DNA from: Pseudomonas sp. ICMP22404
Lineage (GTDB): Bacteria; Pseudomonadota; Gammaproteobacteria; Pseudomonadales; Pseudomonadaceae
Direction of reading: 5' to 3'
Length of the DNA stretch: 64,000 bases
NCBI RefSeq assembly: GCF_006227205.1
Contig: NZ_VCNG01000001.1
Location: forward strand, 1-64,000
Made by a program: the position numbers and the translations under genes. The number at the start of each line of letters is the position of its first letter. Position 1 is the first letter of the stretch. The notes under the pieces are model-generated. The model was given only the letters and a program-made list of their open reading frames with translations, searched no databases and was not told the origin of the DNA. Shown one piece after another: positions 51,556-61,367 of the stretch.

Positions 51556-51771
51556 ATGCCAGCCGTCAAAGTAAAAGAGAACGAACCCTTCGACGTAGCT
51601 CTGCGTCGTTTCAAGCGCTCCTGCGAAAAAGCCGGTGTTCTGGCTGAAGTTCGTAGCCGCGAATTCTACGAGAAGCCGACTTCCGAGCGTAAGCGCAAAG
51701 CAGCAGCCGCTGTTAAGCGTCACGCCAAGAAAGTTCAGCGCGAACAGCGCCGCGCCGTACGTCTGTACTAA
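51556..51771 (+). CDS. rpsU: 30S ribosomal protein S21
   Basis: Small-subunit ribosomal protein of 71 residues, the standard length. It starts [22 protein letters not shown] and has the basic C-terminus typical of S21. It opens the rpsU-dnaG-rpoD macromolecular-synthesis locus. A strong hairpin follows (51801-51824), so dnaG transcription depends on read-through or its own promoter. Confidence 0.98.
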
Positions 51772-52249
51772 TACACAGACGTTCGTAGCAAGCTTCTGCC
51801 AAGCCCGGCCTTCAAGCCGGGCTTATGGCATTTGCGGAATAACGCTTGATGCTTCACTGTCAAAGCCGCAGACGCGACCGAGACAACTGCTTCATCACGT
51901 CAGACCTGGCTCTTTTGCCAGCGGTGCACGTCTCTTCTGACGAGCCTTCCAAGGCTACTGACGAGCACACCCTGATTCCTCTAACGACGATCAGCCCATG
52001 GCACCTGCTTGCGTGCCCGCTCGATGAGCTATCCGAGGCCTGACCGGCCGTTACCGGATTCAGCGCAACATATTCAAACAGTCGAATACTGATGGTAATT
52101 AACGTCAGTGGATTATCGGCAGATACACTTCCCGACAGCAATGATGCAGACAACCCGGTCGAGCCACCGTTTACAGTGTCTCAAAACCAGGACCCGGTTA
52201 CGCCTGCTGATTCCGGGCCCCTATTTCGCGCAGTGATGATGAGAACGCC
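51772..52249 (+). other. rpsU-dnaG spacer without the usual yqeY gene
   Basis: 478 bases. The first part holds the rpsU terminator. The rest has two weak open frames: 51849-52040 (not recognisable, no ribosome site) and 52092-52262. Many pseudomonads have a GatB/YqeY-domain gene of about 150 codons here; no trace of it is seen. Confidence 0.6.
51801..51824 (+). terminator. Terminator or attenuator after rpsU
   Basis: aagcccggc and gccgggctt form a 9-bp stem with a 6-base loop, 29 bases past rpsU. In the homologous locus partial termination here keeps DnaG levels below S21. Confidence 0.8.
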
Positions 52250-52262
52250 ATGGCCGGGCTGA
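52092..52262 (+). CDS. Small hypothetical ORF or gene remnant
   Basis: 56 codons starting MVINVSGLSADTLPDSND, acidic and proline-rich, ending 12 bases inside dnaG. I do not recognise it. The first residues look like a protein N-terminus rather than random translation, so it may be what remains of a larger gene. There is no convincing ribosome site, and it may not be expressed. Confidence 0.25.
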   Translation: MVINVSGLSADTLPDSNDADNPVEPPFTVSQNQDPVTPADSGPLFRAVMMRTPWPG

Positions 52263-54220
52263 TTCCCCAGAGCTTTATTGACGACCTCCTGAACCGCACC
52301 GACATCGTCGATGTGGTCAGCTCTCGCCTGCAAATGAAAAAGGCCGGCAAGAACTACACCGCCTGCTGTCCGTTCCACAAGGAAAAAACCCCCTCCTTCA
52401 GCGTCAGCCCCGACAAGCAGTTCTATTACTGCTTTGGCTGTGGTGCTGGCGGCAATGCCCTCGGCTTCATCATGGACCACGACAACCTGGATTTCCCCCA
52501 GGCCGTCGAAGAACTGGCCAAAGCCGCCGGCATGGAAATTCCTCGCGAGGAAAGCGGTCGGGCGCACAAGCCGCGCCAACCCACCGACTCGCCGCTCTAT
52601 CCGCTGCTGACCGCGGCGGCTGATTTTTATCGCCAGGCCCTGAAAAGCCATCCGGCCCGCAAGGCCGCGGTGGATTACCTCAAGGGCCGCGGCCTGACCG
52701 GCGAAATCGCCCGGGACTTCGGCCTCGGCTTCGCCCCGCCGGGCTGGGACAATCTGTACAAGCACTTGAGCAGCGACACACTGCAGCAGCGCGCCATGAT
52801 CGACGCCGGCCTACTGATCGAGAACGCCGAAACCGGCAAGCGCTATGACCGCTTCCGCGACCGGGTAATGTTCCCGATACGTGATACGCGCGGGCGAATC
52901 ATTGCCTTCGGCGGCCGGGTATTGGGCGACGACAAGCCCAAGTATTTGAATTCACCGGAAACACCGGTGTTCCATAAGGGCCAAGAGCTGTACGGCTTGT
53001 ACGAAGCCCGCAAGAACAACCGCAACCTCGACGAGATCATCGTCGTCGAAGGTTACATGGACGTCATTGCTCTCGCCCAACAAGGCCTGCGCAACGCCGT
53101 TGCGACGCTGGGCACGGCCACCAGCGAAGAGCACATGAAGCGGCTTTTCCGTGTCGTGCCCAGTGTGCTGTTCTGTTTCGACGGCGACCAGGCCGGCCGC
53201 AATGCCGCCTGGCGCGCACTGGAAGCCACGCTGCCATGCCTGCAGGATGGCCGACGGGCACGCTTTCTGTTCCTGCCGGAAGGCGAGGACCCGGATACCC
53301 TGGTGCGCTCAGAAGGCACCGATGCGTTCCGCGCGCGGATCAATCAACATGCGCAGCCATTGGCCGATTATTTTTTCCAGCAGTTGACCGAAGAGGCCGA
53401 CCCGCGCTCCCTCGAAGGCAAGGCCCACATGGTCACCCTCGCGGCACCGCTGATCGACAAGGTACCCGGCGCCAACCTGCGCACACTGATGCGCCAGCGC
53501 CTGACCGAAATCACCGGGCTCAACAGCGAAGCGGTCAGCCAACTGGCCCATAGCCCCCCTGCGGAGGCACCACCGGCGTACGACCCGGGCATCGACTACG
53601 ACGCGATGCCGGATTTCGCCGACTACCATCATCCGCAGCAGGACTATGGGCCGCAGCAGGAATGGACACCGAAAAAAGCCGGTAGCGGCGGCAAGAAATG
53701 GGACAAGAAACCCTGGGACAAGAACGGCAAGCGCGGCGATCGCGACCAACCACGTGCCCCACGCGTGCCGGTAGGCGTCGAAGCACCAACTCTGATTGCT
53801 CTTCGCACGCTCATTCATCACCCGCAGATGGCTAGCAAGGTCGAAACTGCTGATCATTTCGCAAATGAGAGCAATACCTATGCCCAGCTACTGGTGGCAC
53901 TGGTCGAGGCCGTGCAGAAAAATCCTAAGCTAAGCTCCATTCAGCTCATGGCTCGCTGGCACGGAACCGATCAGGGGCGCCTGCTTAAGGCGTTAGCAGA
54001 AAAAGAGTGGTTGATTGCAAATGACAATCTTGAACAACAGTTTTTAGACACCATTACTAGGTTATCCGCGGGTCAACACGCACAGAACCTGGAAGACCTC
54101 ATCAGGAAAGCAAGACAGCCGGGGCTGACCGCGGAGGACGCCAGCCAGATAGCAAATGAGATGCGTGAACTATTAAAACGCAATGTCTCCACATCAAACC
54201 CGACCTCAACTGGCGCGTGA
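52250..54220 (+). CDS. dnaG: DNA primase
   Basis: Makes RNA primers at the replication fork. The 656-residue product has the N-terminal zinc finger (CCPFHKEKTPSF ... YYCFGCGAGGNAL), the TOPRIM core (VVEGYMDVIALAQ and CFDGDQAGRNAAWRA) and a C-terminal DnaB-binding domain. From about 53785 the DNA becomes richer in A+T and uses codons rare in this genome (CTA, TTA, ATA, AGG, AGA), unlike the first three quarters. Confidence 0.96.
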   Translation: MAGLIPQSFIDDLLNRTDIVDVVSSRLQMKKAGKNYTACCPFHKEKTPSFSVSPDKQFYYCFGCGAGGNALGFIMDHDNLDFPQAVEELAKAAGMEIPREESGRAHKPRQPTDSPLYPLLTAAADFYRQALKSHPARKAAVDYLKGRGLTGEIARDFGLGFAPPGWDNLYKHLSSDTLQQRAMIDAGLLIENAETGKRYDRFRDRVMFPIRDTRGRIIAFGGRVLGDDKPKYLNSPETPVFHKGQELYGLYEARKNNRNLDEIIVVEGYMDVIALAQQGLRNAVATLGTATSEEHMKRLFRVVPSVLFCFDGDQAGRNAAWRALEATLPCLQDGRRARFLFLPEGEDPDTLVRSEGTDAFRARINQHAQPLADYFFQQLTEEADPRSLEGKAHMVTLAAPLIDKVPGANLRTLMRQRLTEITGLNSEAVSQLAHSPPAEAPPAYDPGIDYDAMPDFADYHHPQQDYGPQQEWTPKKAGSGGKKWDKKPWDKNGKRGDRDQPRAPRVPVGVEAPTLIALRTLIHHPQMASKVETADHFANESNTYAQLLVALVEAVQKNPKLSSIQLMARWHGTDQGRLLKALAEKEWLIANDNLEQQFLDTITRLSAGQHAQNLEDLIRKARQPGLTAEDASQIANEMRELLKRNVSTSNPTSTGA

Positions 54221-54234
54221 GGTCACAGCTCAGG

Positions 54235-54240
54235 TATAAT
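54235..54240 (+). promoter_or_regulatory. Candidate -10 of an rpoD promoter
   Basis: A perfect TATAAT lies 48 bases before rpoD in the 67-base dnaG-rpoD gap. No good -35 stands 16-18 bases upstream, so an activator or a different -35 would be needed. Confidence 0.4.
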
Positions 54241-54287
54241 CCTCGGCTTGTTTTTTGCCCGCCAAGACCTTCAGTGGATAGGGTGTT

Positions 54288-56135
54288 ATGTCCGGAAAAG
54301 CGCAACAGCAGTCTCGTATCAAAGAGTTGATCCTATTGGGTCGTGAGCAGGGCTACCTGACTTACGCGGAGGTCAACGACCACCTGCCGGAGGATATTTC
54401 AGATCCGGAACAGGTGGAAGACATCATCCGCATGATCAACGACATGGGGATCAACGTATTCGAGGTTGCGCCAGATAAGGATGCCCTTATGCTGGCCGAC
54501 GCCGATACCGACGAGGCGGCCGCTGAAGAAGCGGCCGCAGCGCTGGCGGCTGTCGAGACCGACATTGGTCGCACCACCGACCCTGTGCGCATGTACATGC
54601 GTGAAATGGGTACGGTAGAGCTTCTCACGCGTGAAGGCGAAATCGAAATCGCCAAGCGTATTGAAGAAGGCATCCGTGAAGTGATGGGCGCAATCGCGCA
54701 CTTCCCTGGCACGGTCGACCATATTCTCTCCGAGTACACTCGCGTCACCACCGAGGGTGGCCGCCTGTCCGACGTCCTGAGTGGCTACATCGACCCGGAC
54801 GACGGCACCACGCCGCCTGCCGCCGAAGTGCCGCCGCCAATCGACGCCAAAGCCGAGAAGGCCGACGACGACAGCGATGACGACGACGCAGAAGCCAGCG
54901 ATGACGAAGAAGAAGCCGAAAGCGGCCCTGATCCGATCGTCGCCGCACAGCGCTTCGGCGCTGTGGCCGAGCAGATGGAAATCACCCGCAAGGCGCTGAA
55001 AAAGCACGGTCGCGACAACAAGCAGGCGATTGCCGAGCTGTTGGCCCTGGCCGAGTTGTTCATGCCGATCAAGCTGGTGCCCAAGCAATTCGAAGGCCTG
55101 GTCGAGCGCGTTCGCAGCGCCCTGGATCGTCTGCGTCAGCAAGAGCGCGCGATCATGCAACTGTGCGTGCGTGATGCCCGCATGCCACGTGCCGACTTCC
55201 TGCGTCAGTTCCCCGGTAACGAAGTCGACGAAAGCTGGACCGATGCATTGGCCAAAGGCAAGACCAAATACGCCGAAGCCATTGCCCGCCTGCAACCGGA
55301 CATCGTTCGTTGCCAGCAGAAGCTGAGCGCGCTGGAGACCGAAACCGGCCTGAGCATCGCCGAGATCAAGGACATCAACCGTCGCATGTCGATCGGTGAG
55401 GCCAAGGCCCGCCGCGCGAAGAAAGAGATGGTCGAAGCGAACTTGCGTCTGGTGATCTCGATTGCCAAGAAGTACACCAACCGCGGCCTGCAATTCCTCG
55501 ACCTGATCCAGGAAGGCAACATCGGCCTGATGAAAGCGGTGGACAAGTTCGAATACCGTCGCGGCTATAAGTTCTCGACCTATGCCACCTGGTGGATCCG
55601 CCAGGCGATCACCCGTTCGATCGCCGACCAGGCCCGCACCATCCGTATCCCGGTGCACATGATCGAGACCATCAACAAGCTCAACCGTATTTCCCGGCAG
55701 ATGTTGCAGGAAATGGGTCGCGAACCGACTCCGGAAGAGCTGGGCGAACGCATGGAAATGCCTGAGGACAAGATCCGCAAGGTATTGAAGATCGCCAAAG
55801 AGCCGATCTCCATGGAAACGCCGATCGGTGATGATGAAGACTCCCATCTGGGTGACTTCATCGAAGACTCCACGATGCAGTCGCCGATCGATGTCGCCAC
55901 CGTCGAGAGCCTCAAGGAAGCGACCCGTGAAGTACTCTCCGGCCTCACAGCCCGTGAAGCCAAGGTACTGCGCATGCGTTTCGGCATCGATATGAATACC
56001 GACCACACCCTCGAGGAAGTCGGTAAGCAGTTTGACGTGACGCGCGAGCGGATTCGTCAGATCGAAGCCAAGGCGTTGCGCAAACTGCGCCACCCGACAC
56101 GAAGCGAGCATCTGCGCTCCTTCCTCGACGAGTGA
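54288..56135 (+). CDS. rpoD: Housekeeping sigma factor sigma-70
   Basis: Main sigma subunit of RNA polymerase, 615 residues. It has the N-terminal region 1.1 ([21 protein letters not shown]), an acidic non-conserved region (about residues 180-215), region 2 ([20 protein letters not shown]) and region 4.2 ([20 protein letters not shown]). Ends at a strong terminator. Confidence 0.98.
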   Translation: MSGKAQQQSRIKELILLGREQGYLTYAEVNDHLPEDISDPEQVEDIIRMINDMGINVFEVAPDKDALMLADADTDEAAAEEAAAALAAVETDIGRTTDPVRMYMREMGTVELLTREGEIEIAKRIEEGIREVMGAIAHFPGTVDHILSEYTRVTTEGGRLSDVLSGYIDPDDGTTPPAAEVPPPIDAKAEKADDDSDDDDAEASDDEEEAESGPDPIVAAQRFGAVAEQMEITRKALKKHGRDNKQAIAELLALAELFMPIKLVPKQFEGLVERVRSALDRLRQQERAIMQLCVRDARMPRADFLRQFPGNEVDESWTDALAKGKTKYAEAIARLQPDIVRCQQKLSALETETGLSIAEIKDINRRMSIGEAKARRAKKEMVEANLRLVISIAKKYTNRGLQFLDLIQEGNIGLMKAVDKFEYRRGYKFSTYATWWIRQAITRSIADQARTIRIPVHMIETINKLNRISRQMLQEMGREPTPEELGERMEMPEDKIRKVLKIAKEPISMETPIGDDEDSHLGDFIEDSTMQSPIDVATVESLKEATREVLSGLTAREAKVLRMRFGIDMNTDHTLEEVGKQFDVTRERIRQIEAKALRKLRHPTRSEHLRSFLDE

Positions 56136-56140
56136 CCTTC

Positions 56141-56167
56141 AAAACCCCCGGTCCTGCCGGGGGTTTT
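56141..56167 (+). terminator. Terminator after rpoD
   Basis: aaaacccccgg and ccgggggtttt form an 11-bp G+C-rich stem with a 5-base loop ending in TTTT, 6 bases past the rpoD stop. Confidence 0.92.
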
Positions 56168-56261
56168 GTCATATGCAGATAAAATCCCCTTCGCTACATC
56201 CCCCCCGCCCCATTGCCCGTCTACACTCGAAACATCCTCCCTATGCCATAACGAGACCGTG

Positions 56262-59200
56262 ATGCCCAGACTGACGGCCCTGCTCCTGCTGTCACTGATG
56301 ACCTGGACCGCAACGGCTGGCGCATTGATGCTCACTGACGAAGAGCGCCGCTGGCTCAAGGACCACCCCGACCTGCGTCTGGGCGTCGATGCCTCATGGC
56401 CTCCGTTTGAATTTCGTGACGACCAAGGCCGCTATCAAGGCCTGGCCGCCGATTACGTCGAGGTCATCCGTGAGCGACTGGCTGTCACGCTCACGCCCGT
56501 CGAACCTGCCAGTTGGACTGCCCTGCTGGAACAGGTCGCACAAGGCAAGATCGATCTGCTGCCGGGCATCATGTCCACTCCCGAGCGCCAGAACTTCCTG
56601 GCATTTACGCGCCCTTACCTGGACTTTCCGATTGTCATCCTGGCCCATCGAGGCGGAGCCCAGCCTCACAATCTCAAGGACCTGTACGGGTTGAAAATTG
56701 CTGTGGTGGAGAACTATGCGCCCCATGAACTGCTGCGCAATCATCACCCCGACCTGAATCTGGTGGCGCTGCCCAACGTCAGTTCAGCCCTGCAAGCCCT
56801 GGCGACCGATGAAGTGGATGCCGTGGTAGGCGACCTTGCCTCCAGTGTCTGGAGTCTGCGCCAGCTCAAACTCGAAGGCCTGTACGTCAGCGGGGAAACG
56901 CCGTATCGCTACCAGTTGGCAATGGCCGTCCCTCGCGAGAACAAAATACTGGTGGGCATCCTGGACAAGGTCATCGCCGACATGAGCCCGGCCGAGGTCA
57001 CTGAAATCCAGGAGAAGTGGGTCGGCAATGTCCGCGACCACCGACAGCTCTGGTCCGACCTGCTGCTTTATGGCCTACCCGGGATGCTGCTCTTGATGGC
57101 TATCCTGGTGGCAGTGATTCGTGTCAACCGCCGCCTCAGTTCGGAGATCACCCGTCGAGTCGACCTGGAGCAGGAACTGCGCAGCAGCGAATACCACTAT
57201 CGCGGACTGGTGGAAAGCCTCTCGGCGATCGCCTGGGAAGCCAAGGTCAGCGACTTCACCTATACCTATGTGTCGCCCCACGCCGAAGACTTGCTCGGCT
57301 ATCCCCTCTCCCATTGGCTGATCCCAGGCTTCTGGCGCAACATCATTCATCCGGCCGATCTGATCCGCGCCCAGACCTATTGCGATAATGAAGTGCTCGC
57401 CGGACGCGACCATTGCATCGATTACCGGGTCATCACCGCCGATGGTCGCTGCCTGTGGGTACGCGACATTGTCAGCCTGATCGAACATGGCCACGAGCCG
57501 GTGATGCGCGGGCTGATGATCGATATCAGCGAAGCCAAGCGCACCGAGGAGGCGCTGCGACTCTCCGAGCAGAAATTCGCCTCGGTGTTCCGTCAGTGCC
57601 CAGACATTCTGGTGATTGCGCGCCTGCTGGACGGCTGCTTGCTGGAGGTCAACAAAACCTTCGAAGAGCAGATTGGCCTGAGCGCCGACGAGGTGGTGGG
57701 CCAAACCGCGACCGAGCTGAACATCTGGGGTATCCAGGGCGTTGGCCCGAGCCTGCTGCAGCGCTTGCAGGCGGGGAGTATCCGCAACCTGGAGATGCCT
57801 TTTCGCCGCAGCAACGGCCAAGTGTTCACCGGGCTGATATCCGCCGAACCCTTCGACCTCGACACCACGCCAGCCCTGGTCGTAGTGGTGCGGGACATCA
57901 GTCAACTCAAGAAAACCCAACAACAACTGCAAACCTCCGAAGAGAAGTTCGCCAAGGCGTTCCACGCTTCGCCTGACGGCTTGCTGTTGTCCCGACAAAG
58001 CGACGGCCTGCTGATTGAGGTCAATGAAGGCTTCAGCCGCATTACCGGCTTCAACAGCGCCCTGTCGGTGGACCGCTCCACCCTGGACCTGGGGATCTGG
58101 GTCAACCTCAACGAGCGTAAGCAGATGCTCGACCTGCTGCAGCGTGACGGCTACGTCAAGGACTTCAGCTGCCATATCCGGCGCAACGACGGGCAGATAC
58201 GACTCTGCGAAGTCTCCAGCCGCCCGTTACCCATCGGCAATGAAGACTGCATGCTGACCATCGCCCGAGACATCACCGAACGCCATCTGATGCAGGAAAA
58301 ACTGCAACAGGCCGCCACCGTGTTCGAAAGCACAGCCGAAGGCGTTCTGATCACCGATACACAACAGCACATCAGCGCCGTGAACCGCGCCTTCAGTGAA
58401 ATCACCGGCTATAGCGAAACCGAAGCCTTGGGCCATACGCCACGGCTGCTGGCCTCCGGCTTGCACGACAGCGCATTCTACGCCGCGATGTGGCACCAGT
58501 TGACGGCAGAGGGACATTGGCAGGGAGAGATCTCCAATCGCCGCAAGAACGGTGAGCTGTACCCCAGTTGGCTGACCATCAGCGCAGTGCGCAATCGTGA
58601 TCAGCAGGTCACCCATTTCGTCGCCGTCTTCGCCGATATCTCCAGCCTCAAACACGCCCAGGCCAAGCTCGACTACCAGGCTCACCACGACCCGCTCACT
58701 GGTCTGCCCAACCGCACGCTGTTCGAAAGCCGCTTGCTGACGGCCCTCAACAACCAGCAGGAAAACGGTGGGCAGGGCGCGGTGCTGTTCCTGGACCTTG
58801 ACCGCTTCAAGCACATCAACGACAGCCTGGGACATCCGGTCGGCGACCTGCTGCTCAAGGGCATCGCCGTGCGCCTGCGGGAGCAACTGCGTGATATCGA
58901 TACCGTGGCGCGGCTGGGCGGCGACGAGTTCATCATCCTGCTGCCGGGCCTGCAGCAGCCCAGCGATGCCGAGCATATAGCCCTGAAGCTGCTGAACTGT
59001 TTCGCCGCGCCGTTTCAGGCCGGCGAACACGAGTTCTTCATCAGCGCCAGCATCGGCACCAGCCTCTACCCCCAGGATGGCTGCGACGTCGCCACACTGG
59101 TCAAGAACGCCGATGCGGCGATGTACCGCTCCAAGGCCAAGGGCCGCAACCGGGTGGAAAGCTACACCCGCGACCTCACCGCCCAGGCCAGCGAGCGCGT

Positions 59201-60005
59201 GGCCATGGAGTACGAACTGCGCAGGGCAATTGAACGTAACGAGCTGTCACTGTCCTTCCAACCGAAAATCAGCCTCGCCGATAACCGACTGGTGGGCGCC
59301 GAAGCCTTGGTTCGTTGGACCCACCCGACGTTTGGCGAGGTGCCACCGGAACACTTCATTCCCCTGGCGGAAGAAAACGGCATGATCCTGCAGATCGGCG
59401 ACTGGGTCCTGGAGCGCGCCTGCCGACAGCTGTACGAGTGGAACAGTGCCTACGAAAGCCTCGGCCCACTGTCGGTCAACCTGGCCGGAGCGCAACTGCG
59501 CCAACCGAACCTGCTGATACGTATCGAACAACTCCTGAGAGAGAACCACCTGAAGCCCGGTTTACTGCAACTGGAAATTACCGAAAACTTCATCATGAGC
59601 CAGGCCGAAGAAGCCCTGACGGTGCTGCATCAACTCAAGAAGCTCGGTGTCCAACTGGCCATCGACGACTTCGGCACCGGCTACTCCTCCCTGAGCTACC
59701 TCAAGCGCCTGCCGCTGGACATTCTCAAGATCGACCAATCCTTCGTCCGCGGCCTGCCCGACGACCCCCACGATGCAGCTATCGTGCGGGCAATCATTGC
59801 CCTGGGCCGCAGCATGCAATTCACCATCATCGCCGAGGGCGTCGAAACCCTGGCCCAGCAGCAATTCCTGGCCGAAGAAGGCTGCGAACAGATCCAGGGC
59901 TATATTGTCAGCCTGCCCCTGGGCGCCGACGAATTCGCCGCGACGTTTCTGCGTATGACCGTATCGGATTTTTCGGATAGCACAGCTGAGAAACCGTCGC
60001 TATAA
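56262..60005 (+). CDS. GGDEF/EAL protein with periplasmic binding and PAS domains
   Basis: Predicted membrane c-di-GMP enzyme of 1247 residues. In order: signal peptide (about 1-20), a periplasmic solute-binding (SBP family 3) domain (about 30-255), a membrane helix (about 270-292), about four PAS domains (300-800), GGDEF (RLGGDEF, residues 886-890, intact) and EAL (EAL at 1014-1016; DDFGTGYSS and loop 6 present). Both catalytic signatures are intact, so it could make or break c-di-GMP. The start at 56262 gives the signal peptide; the in-frame ATG at 56166 overlaps the rpoD terminator. Confidence 0.93.
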   Translation: MPRLTALLLLSLMTWTATAGALMLTDEERRWLKDHPDLRLGVDASWPPFEFRDDQGRYQGLAADYVEVIRERLAVTLTPVEPASWTALLEQVAQGKIDLLPGIMSTPERQNFLAFTRPYLDFPIVILAHRGGAQPHNLKDLYGLKIAVVENYAPHELLRNHHPDLNLVALPNVSSALQALATDEVDAVVGDLASSVWSLRQLKLEGLYVSGETPYRYQLAMAVPRENKILVGILDKVIADMSPAEVTEIQEKWVGNVRDHRQLWSDLLLYGLPGMLLLMAILVAVIRVNRRLSSEITRRVDLEQELRSSEYHYRGLVESLSAIAWEAKVSDFTYTYVSPHAEDLLGYPLSHWLIPGFWRNIIHPADLIRAQTYCDNEVLAGRDHCIDYRVITADGRCLWVRDIVSLIEHGHEPVMRGLMIDISEAKRTEEALRLSEQKFASVFRQCPDILVIARLLDGCLLEVNKTFEEQIGLSADEVVGQTATELNIWGIQGVGPSLLQRLQAGSIRNLEMPFRRSNGQVFTGLISAEPFDLDTTPALVVVVRDISQLKKTQQQLQTSEEKFAKAFHASPDGLLLSRQSDGLLIEVNEGFSRITGFNSALSVDRSTLDLGIWVNLNERKQMLDLLQRDGYVKDFSCHIRRNDGQIRLCEVSSRPLPIGNEDCMLTIARDITERHLMQEKLQQAATVFESTAEGVLITDTQQHISAVNRAFSEITGYSETEALGHTPRLLASGLHDSAFYAAMWHQLTAEGHWQGEISNRRKNGELYPSWLTISAVRNRDQQVTHFVAVFADISSLKHAQAKLDYQAHHDPLTGLPNRTLFESRLLTALNNQQENGGQGAVLFLDLDRFKHINDSLGHPVGDLLLKGIAVRLREQLRDIDTVARLGGDEFIILLPGLQQPSDAEHIALKLLNCFAAPFQAGEHEFFISASIGTSLYPQDGCDVATLVKNADAAMYRSKAKGRNRVESYTRDLTAQASERVAMEYELRRAIERNELSLSFQPKISLADNRLVGAEALVRWTHPTFGEVPPEHFIPLAEENGMILQIGDWVLERACRQLYEWNSAYESLGPLSVNLAGAQLRQPNLLIRIEQLLRENHLKPGLLQLEITENFIMSQAEEALTVLHQLKKLGVQLAIDDFGTGYSSLSYLKRLPLDILKIDQSFVRGLPDDPHDAAIVRAIIALGRSMQFTIIAEGVETLAQQQFLAEEGCEQIQGYIVSLPLGADEFAATFLRMTVSDFSDSTAEKPSL

Positions 60006-60006
60006 T
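60001..60006 (+). promoter_or_regulatory. -10 element of the tRNA promoter
   Basis: TATAAT, 15 bases before the tRNA, overlaps the TAA stop of the GGDEF/EAL gene. The -35 region (about 59978-59983) is weak. Position fits a tRNA start site. Confidence 0.45.
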
Positions 60007-60020
60007 CCGCGGCCTACTGA

Positions 60021-60097
60021 GGGCCTATAGCTCAGTCGGTTAGAGCAGAGGACTCATAATCCTTTGGTCCACGGTTCGAGTCCGTGTGGGCCCACCA
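60021..60097 (+). tRNA. tRNA with CAU anticodon, probably tRNA-Ile2
   Basis: A 77-nt cloverleaf: acceptor GGGCCTA/TGGGCCC, D-arm AGCTCAGTCGGTTAGAGC, anticodon loop CTCATAA (anticodon CAT), T-arm GGTTCGAGTCC and an encoded CCA end. CAU may mean elongator Met or the minor Ile tRNA in which C34 is changed to lysidine. The acceptor and variable-loop sequences resemble E. coli ileX more than metT, so Ile2 is favoured. Confidence 0.88.
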
Positions 60098-60106
60098 TTT
60101 TGAAAG

Positions 60107-60127
60107 CCGCGCATTGCGCGGTTTTTT
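60107..60127 (+). terminator. Terminator after the tRNA
   Basis: ccgcgc-att-gcgcgg followed by TTTTTT, starting 10 bases past the CCA end. Its core reappears with one mismatch at 61720-61737. Confidence 0.9.
60108..60125 (+). repeat. Left direct repeat of the hipBA module
   Basis: 18 bases, cgcgcattgcgcggtttt, part of the tRNA terminator. The copy at 61720-61737 differs at one base (G to A). The two enclose hipBA. Confidence 0.7.
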
Positions 60128-60167
60128 CATGCCTGCAAAATAGCTGATTCAGCTCCATACACAGAAA

Positions 60168-61367
60168 TCAACCAAAGGTTTTCATAAAAGGCTCAGCACA
60201 GCTGCGGATCGCAGCCACCACATCAGGCGCCTGCTCACAAAACTCAGTCGAGCGAGCCAGCACATGCTCCAATGCCTGTAGTTGATTGCGAATTATCGTT
60301 TCCGGCTCGGCGATGCCACATACCTGAGCGAAGTCCAGCACACCTTGTCGAGAGGCAAACAGGGACTTGCTTCCAACCAGATCAAGTGCCAAAACGTCCG
60401 CAGGAATGTAGGCCGTCGTATTAACAATATCGTAGGCCGGAGCCAAGCGTGCGTTACGCTGAGTCGGCTCGGAGTACAACAGTCCAAAGTTTTTCAGGTG
60501 GGCATCACCGTTACCAACGATACAGCTCAAGGTTACGATGGCAAATAATTGCGCCAGTGAGTCCTCTATATGCTCCGAAGGGCAGAACAGGCGTATGGCC
60601 TTGGCAATAGCCGAATAGCTCTTACTATATTTTTGCTCGGCAGGAAGCCCCATCAGTACTGCCATATCCTCAAAACCAATGGGATTGAGTTGCTCGTCCC
60701 GGTCAAAGCGTCGCATGACAAACAGTTTGGCATTATCGGAAAGGTAAAACTCCGGAACAGGAATTCCCGCCTCTCTGGCCACGGACATGCACAGGAATTC
60801 GTTGATTGCCAATCCAGGAAATTCATCACGACCGCTTTTGATGATCAGATCAGAGGTTTTCGAGGTGAAACGCTGTGTGGCGCTATCCTGGCGCTCTGGA
60901 ACCAGGACTTTGGGCTGCACACCCGATATCCCTGCACGCAAGATGTAGCGATCGACCAAATCGACAAAGATATCCTCCGCACCATCCCAGGCCAGGATCT
61001 CCTCCAGCTTTTCTCCAGGAAATTCTTGACGTCGCAGGAGTGTATCGACGTTCGCTGAGGTGATTGCCACTCGCCCGATAGGCGAGCTACTGCCAGACAA
61101 GGCCAGCAGCAGCATGGGATCGACGTTTGCTACTTTAGCCAAACGGTTACGCAACTGCTCCAGAACGTAACCCTCCGGCAAGTTCATCTGGAAGATTGGG
61201 TGCAGGTCGCGATGGCGATACTCATCCAGACGTACTGGCATCAACAAACTGATCGCCGCCTGTGCTGCCGCCTCTTCGCGGTAGCGAAACAGATAGTGCC
61301 CAGCGCTGCTGAGGATCTTTCCGCTGTCGCCCTCTGGCGTCGTAACCTGCAATGAGGCAACCATCAA
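60168..61367 (-). CDS. hipA: HipA family toxin kinase
   Basis: Predicted serine kinase toxin; E. coli HipA phosphorylates glutamyl-tRNA synthetase and causes persistence. The 399-residue product is full length, with the N-terminal HipA couple domain, the ATP-binding SGVQPKVLV, catalytic GNGDAHLKNFGLL and the metal Asp in LAPAYDIVN, so it should be active. It overlaps hipB by 4 bases and is codirectional, antitoxin first. The A+T content is higher than that of its neighbours. Confidence 0.9.
   Translation of the reverse strand: MMVASLQVTTPEGDSGKILSSAGHYLFRYREEAAAQAAISLLMPVRLDEYRHRDLHPIFQMNLPEGYVLEQLRNRLAKVANVDPMLLLALSGSSSPIGRVAITSANVDTLLRRQEFPGEKLEEILAWDGAEDIFVDLVDRYILRAGISGVQPKVLVPERQDSATQRFTSKTSDLIIKSGRDEFPGLAINEFLCMSVAREAGIPVPEFYLSDNAKLFVMRRFDRDEQLNPIGFEDMAVLMGLPAEQKYSKSYSAIAKAIRLFCPSEHIEDSLAQLFAIVTLSCIVGNGDAHLKNFGLLYSEPTQRNARLAPAYDIVNTTAYIPADVLALDLVGSKSLFASRQGVLDFAQVCGIAEPETIIRNQLQALEHVLARSTEFCEQAPDVVAAIRSCAEPFMKTFG

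Noticed and set aside
51846-52043. 65-codon frame in the rpsU-dnaG spacer
   Set aside because: No ribosome site, Cys/Arg-rich at the start and no similarity that I recognise. Kept only as part of the spacer description.
54399-56111. 570-codon open frame on the minus strand
   Set aside because: Antisense to rpoD. It is long because rpoD codon use leaves no stops on the other strand.
60021-60097. tRNA read as an attachment site with integrase
   Set aside because: The direct repeat lies in the terminator, not in the tRNA 3' end, and no integrase gene is in the window. The tRNA may still mark an insertion hotspot.
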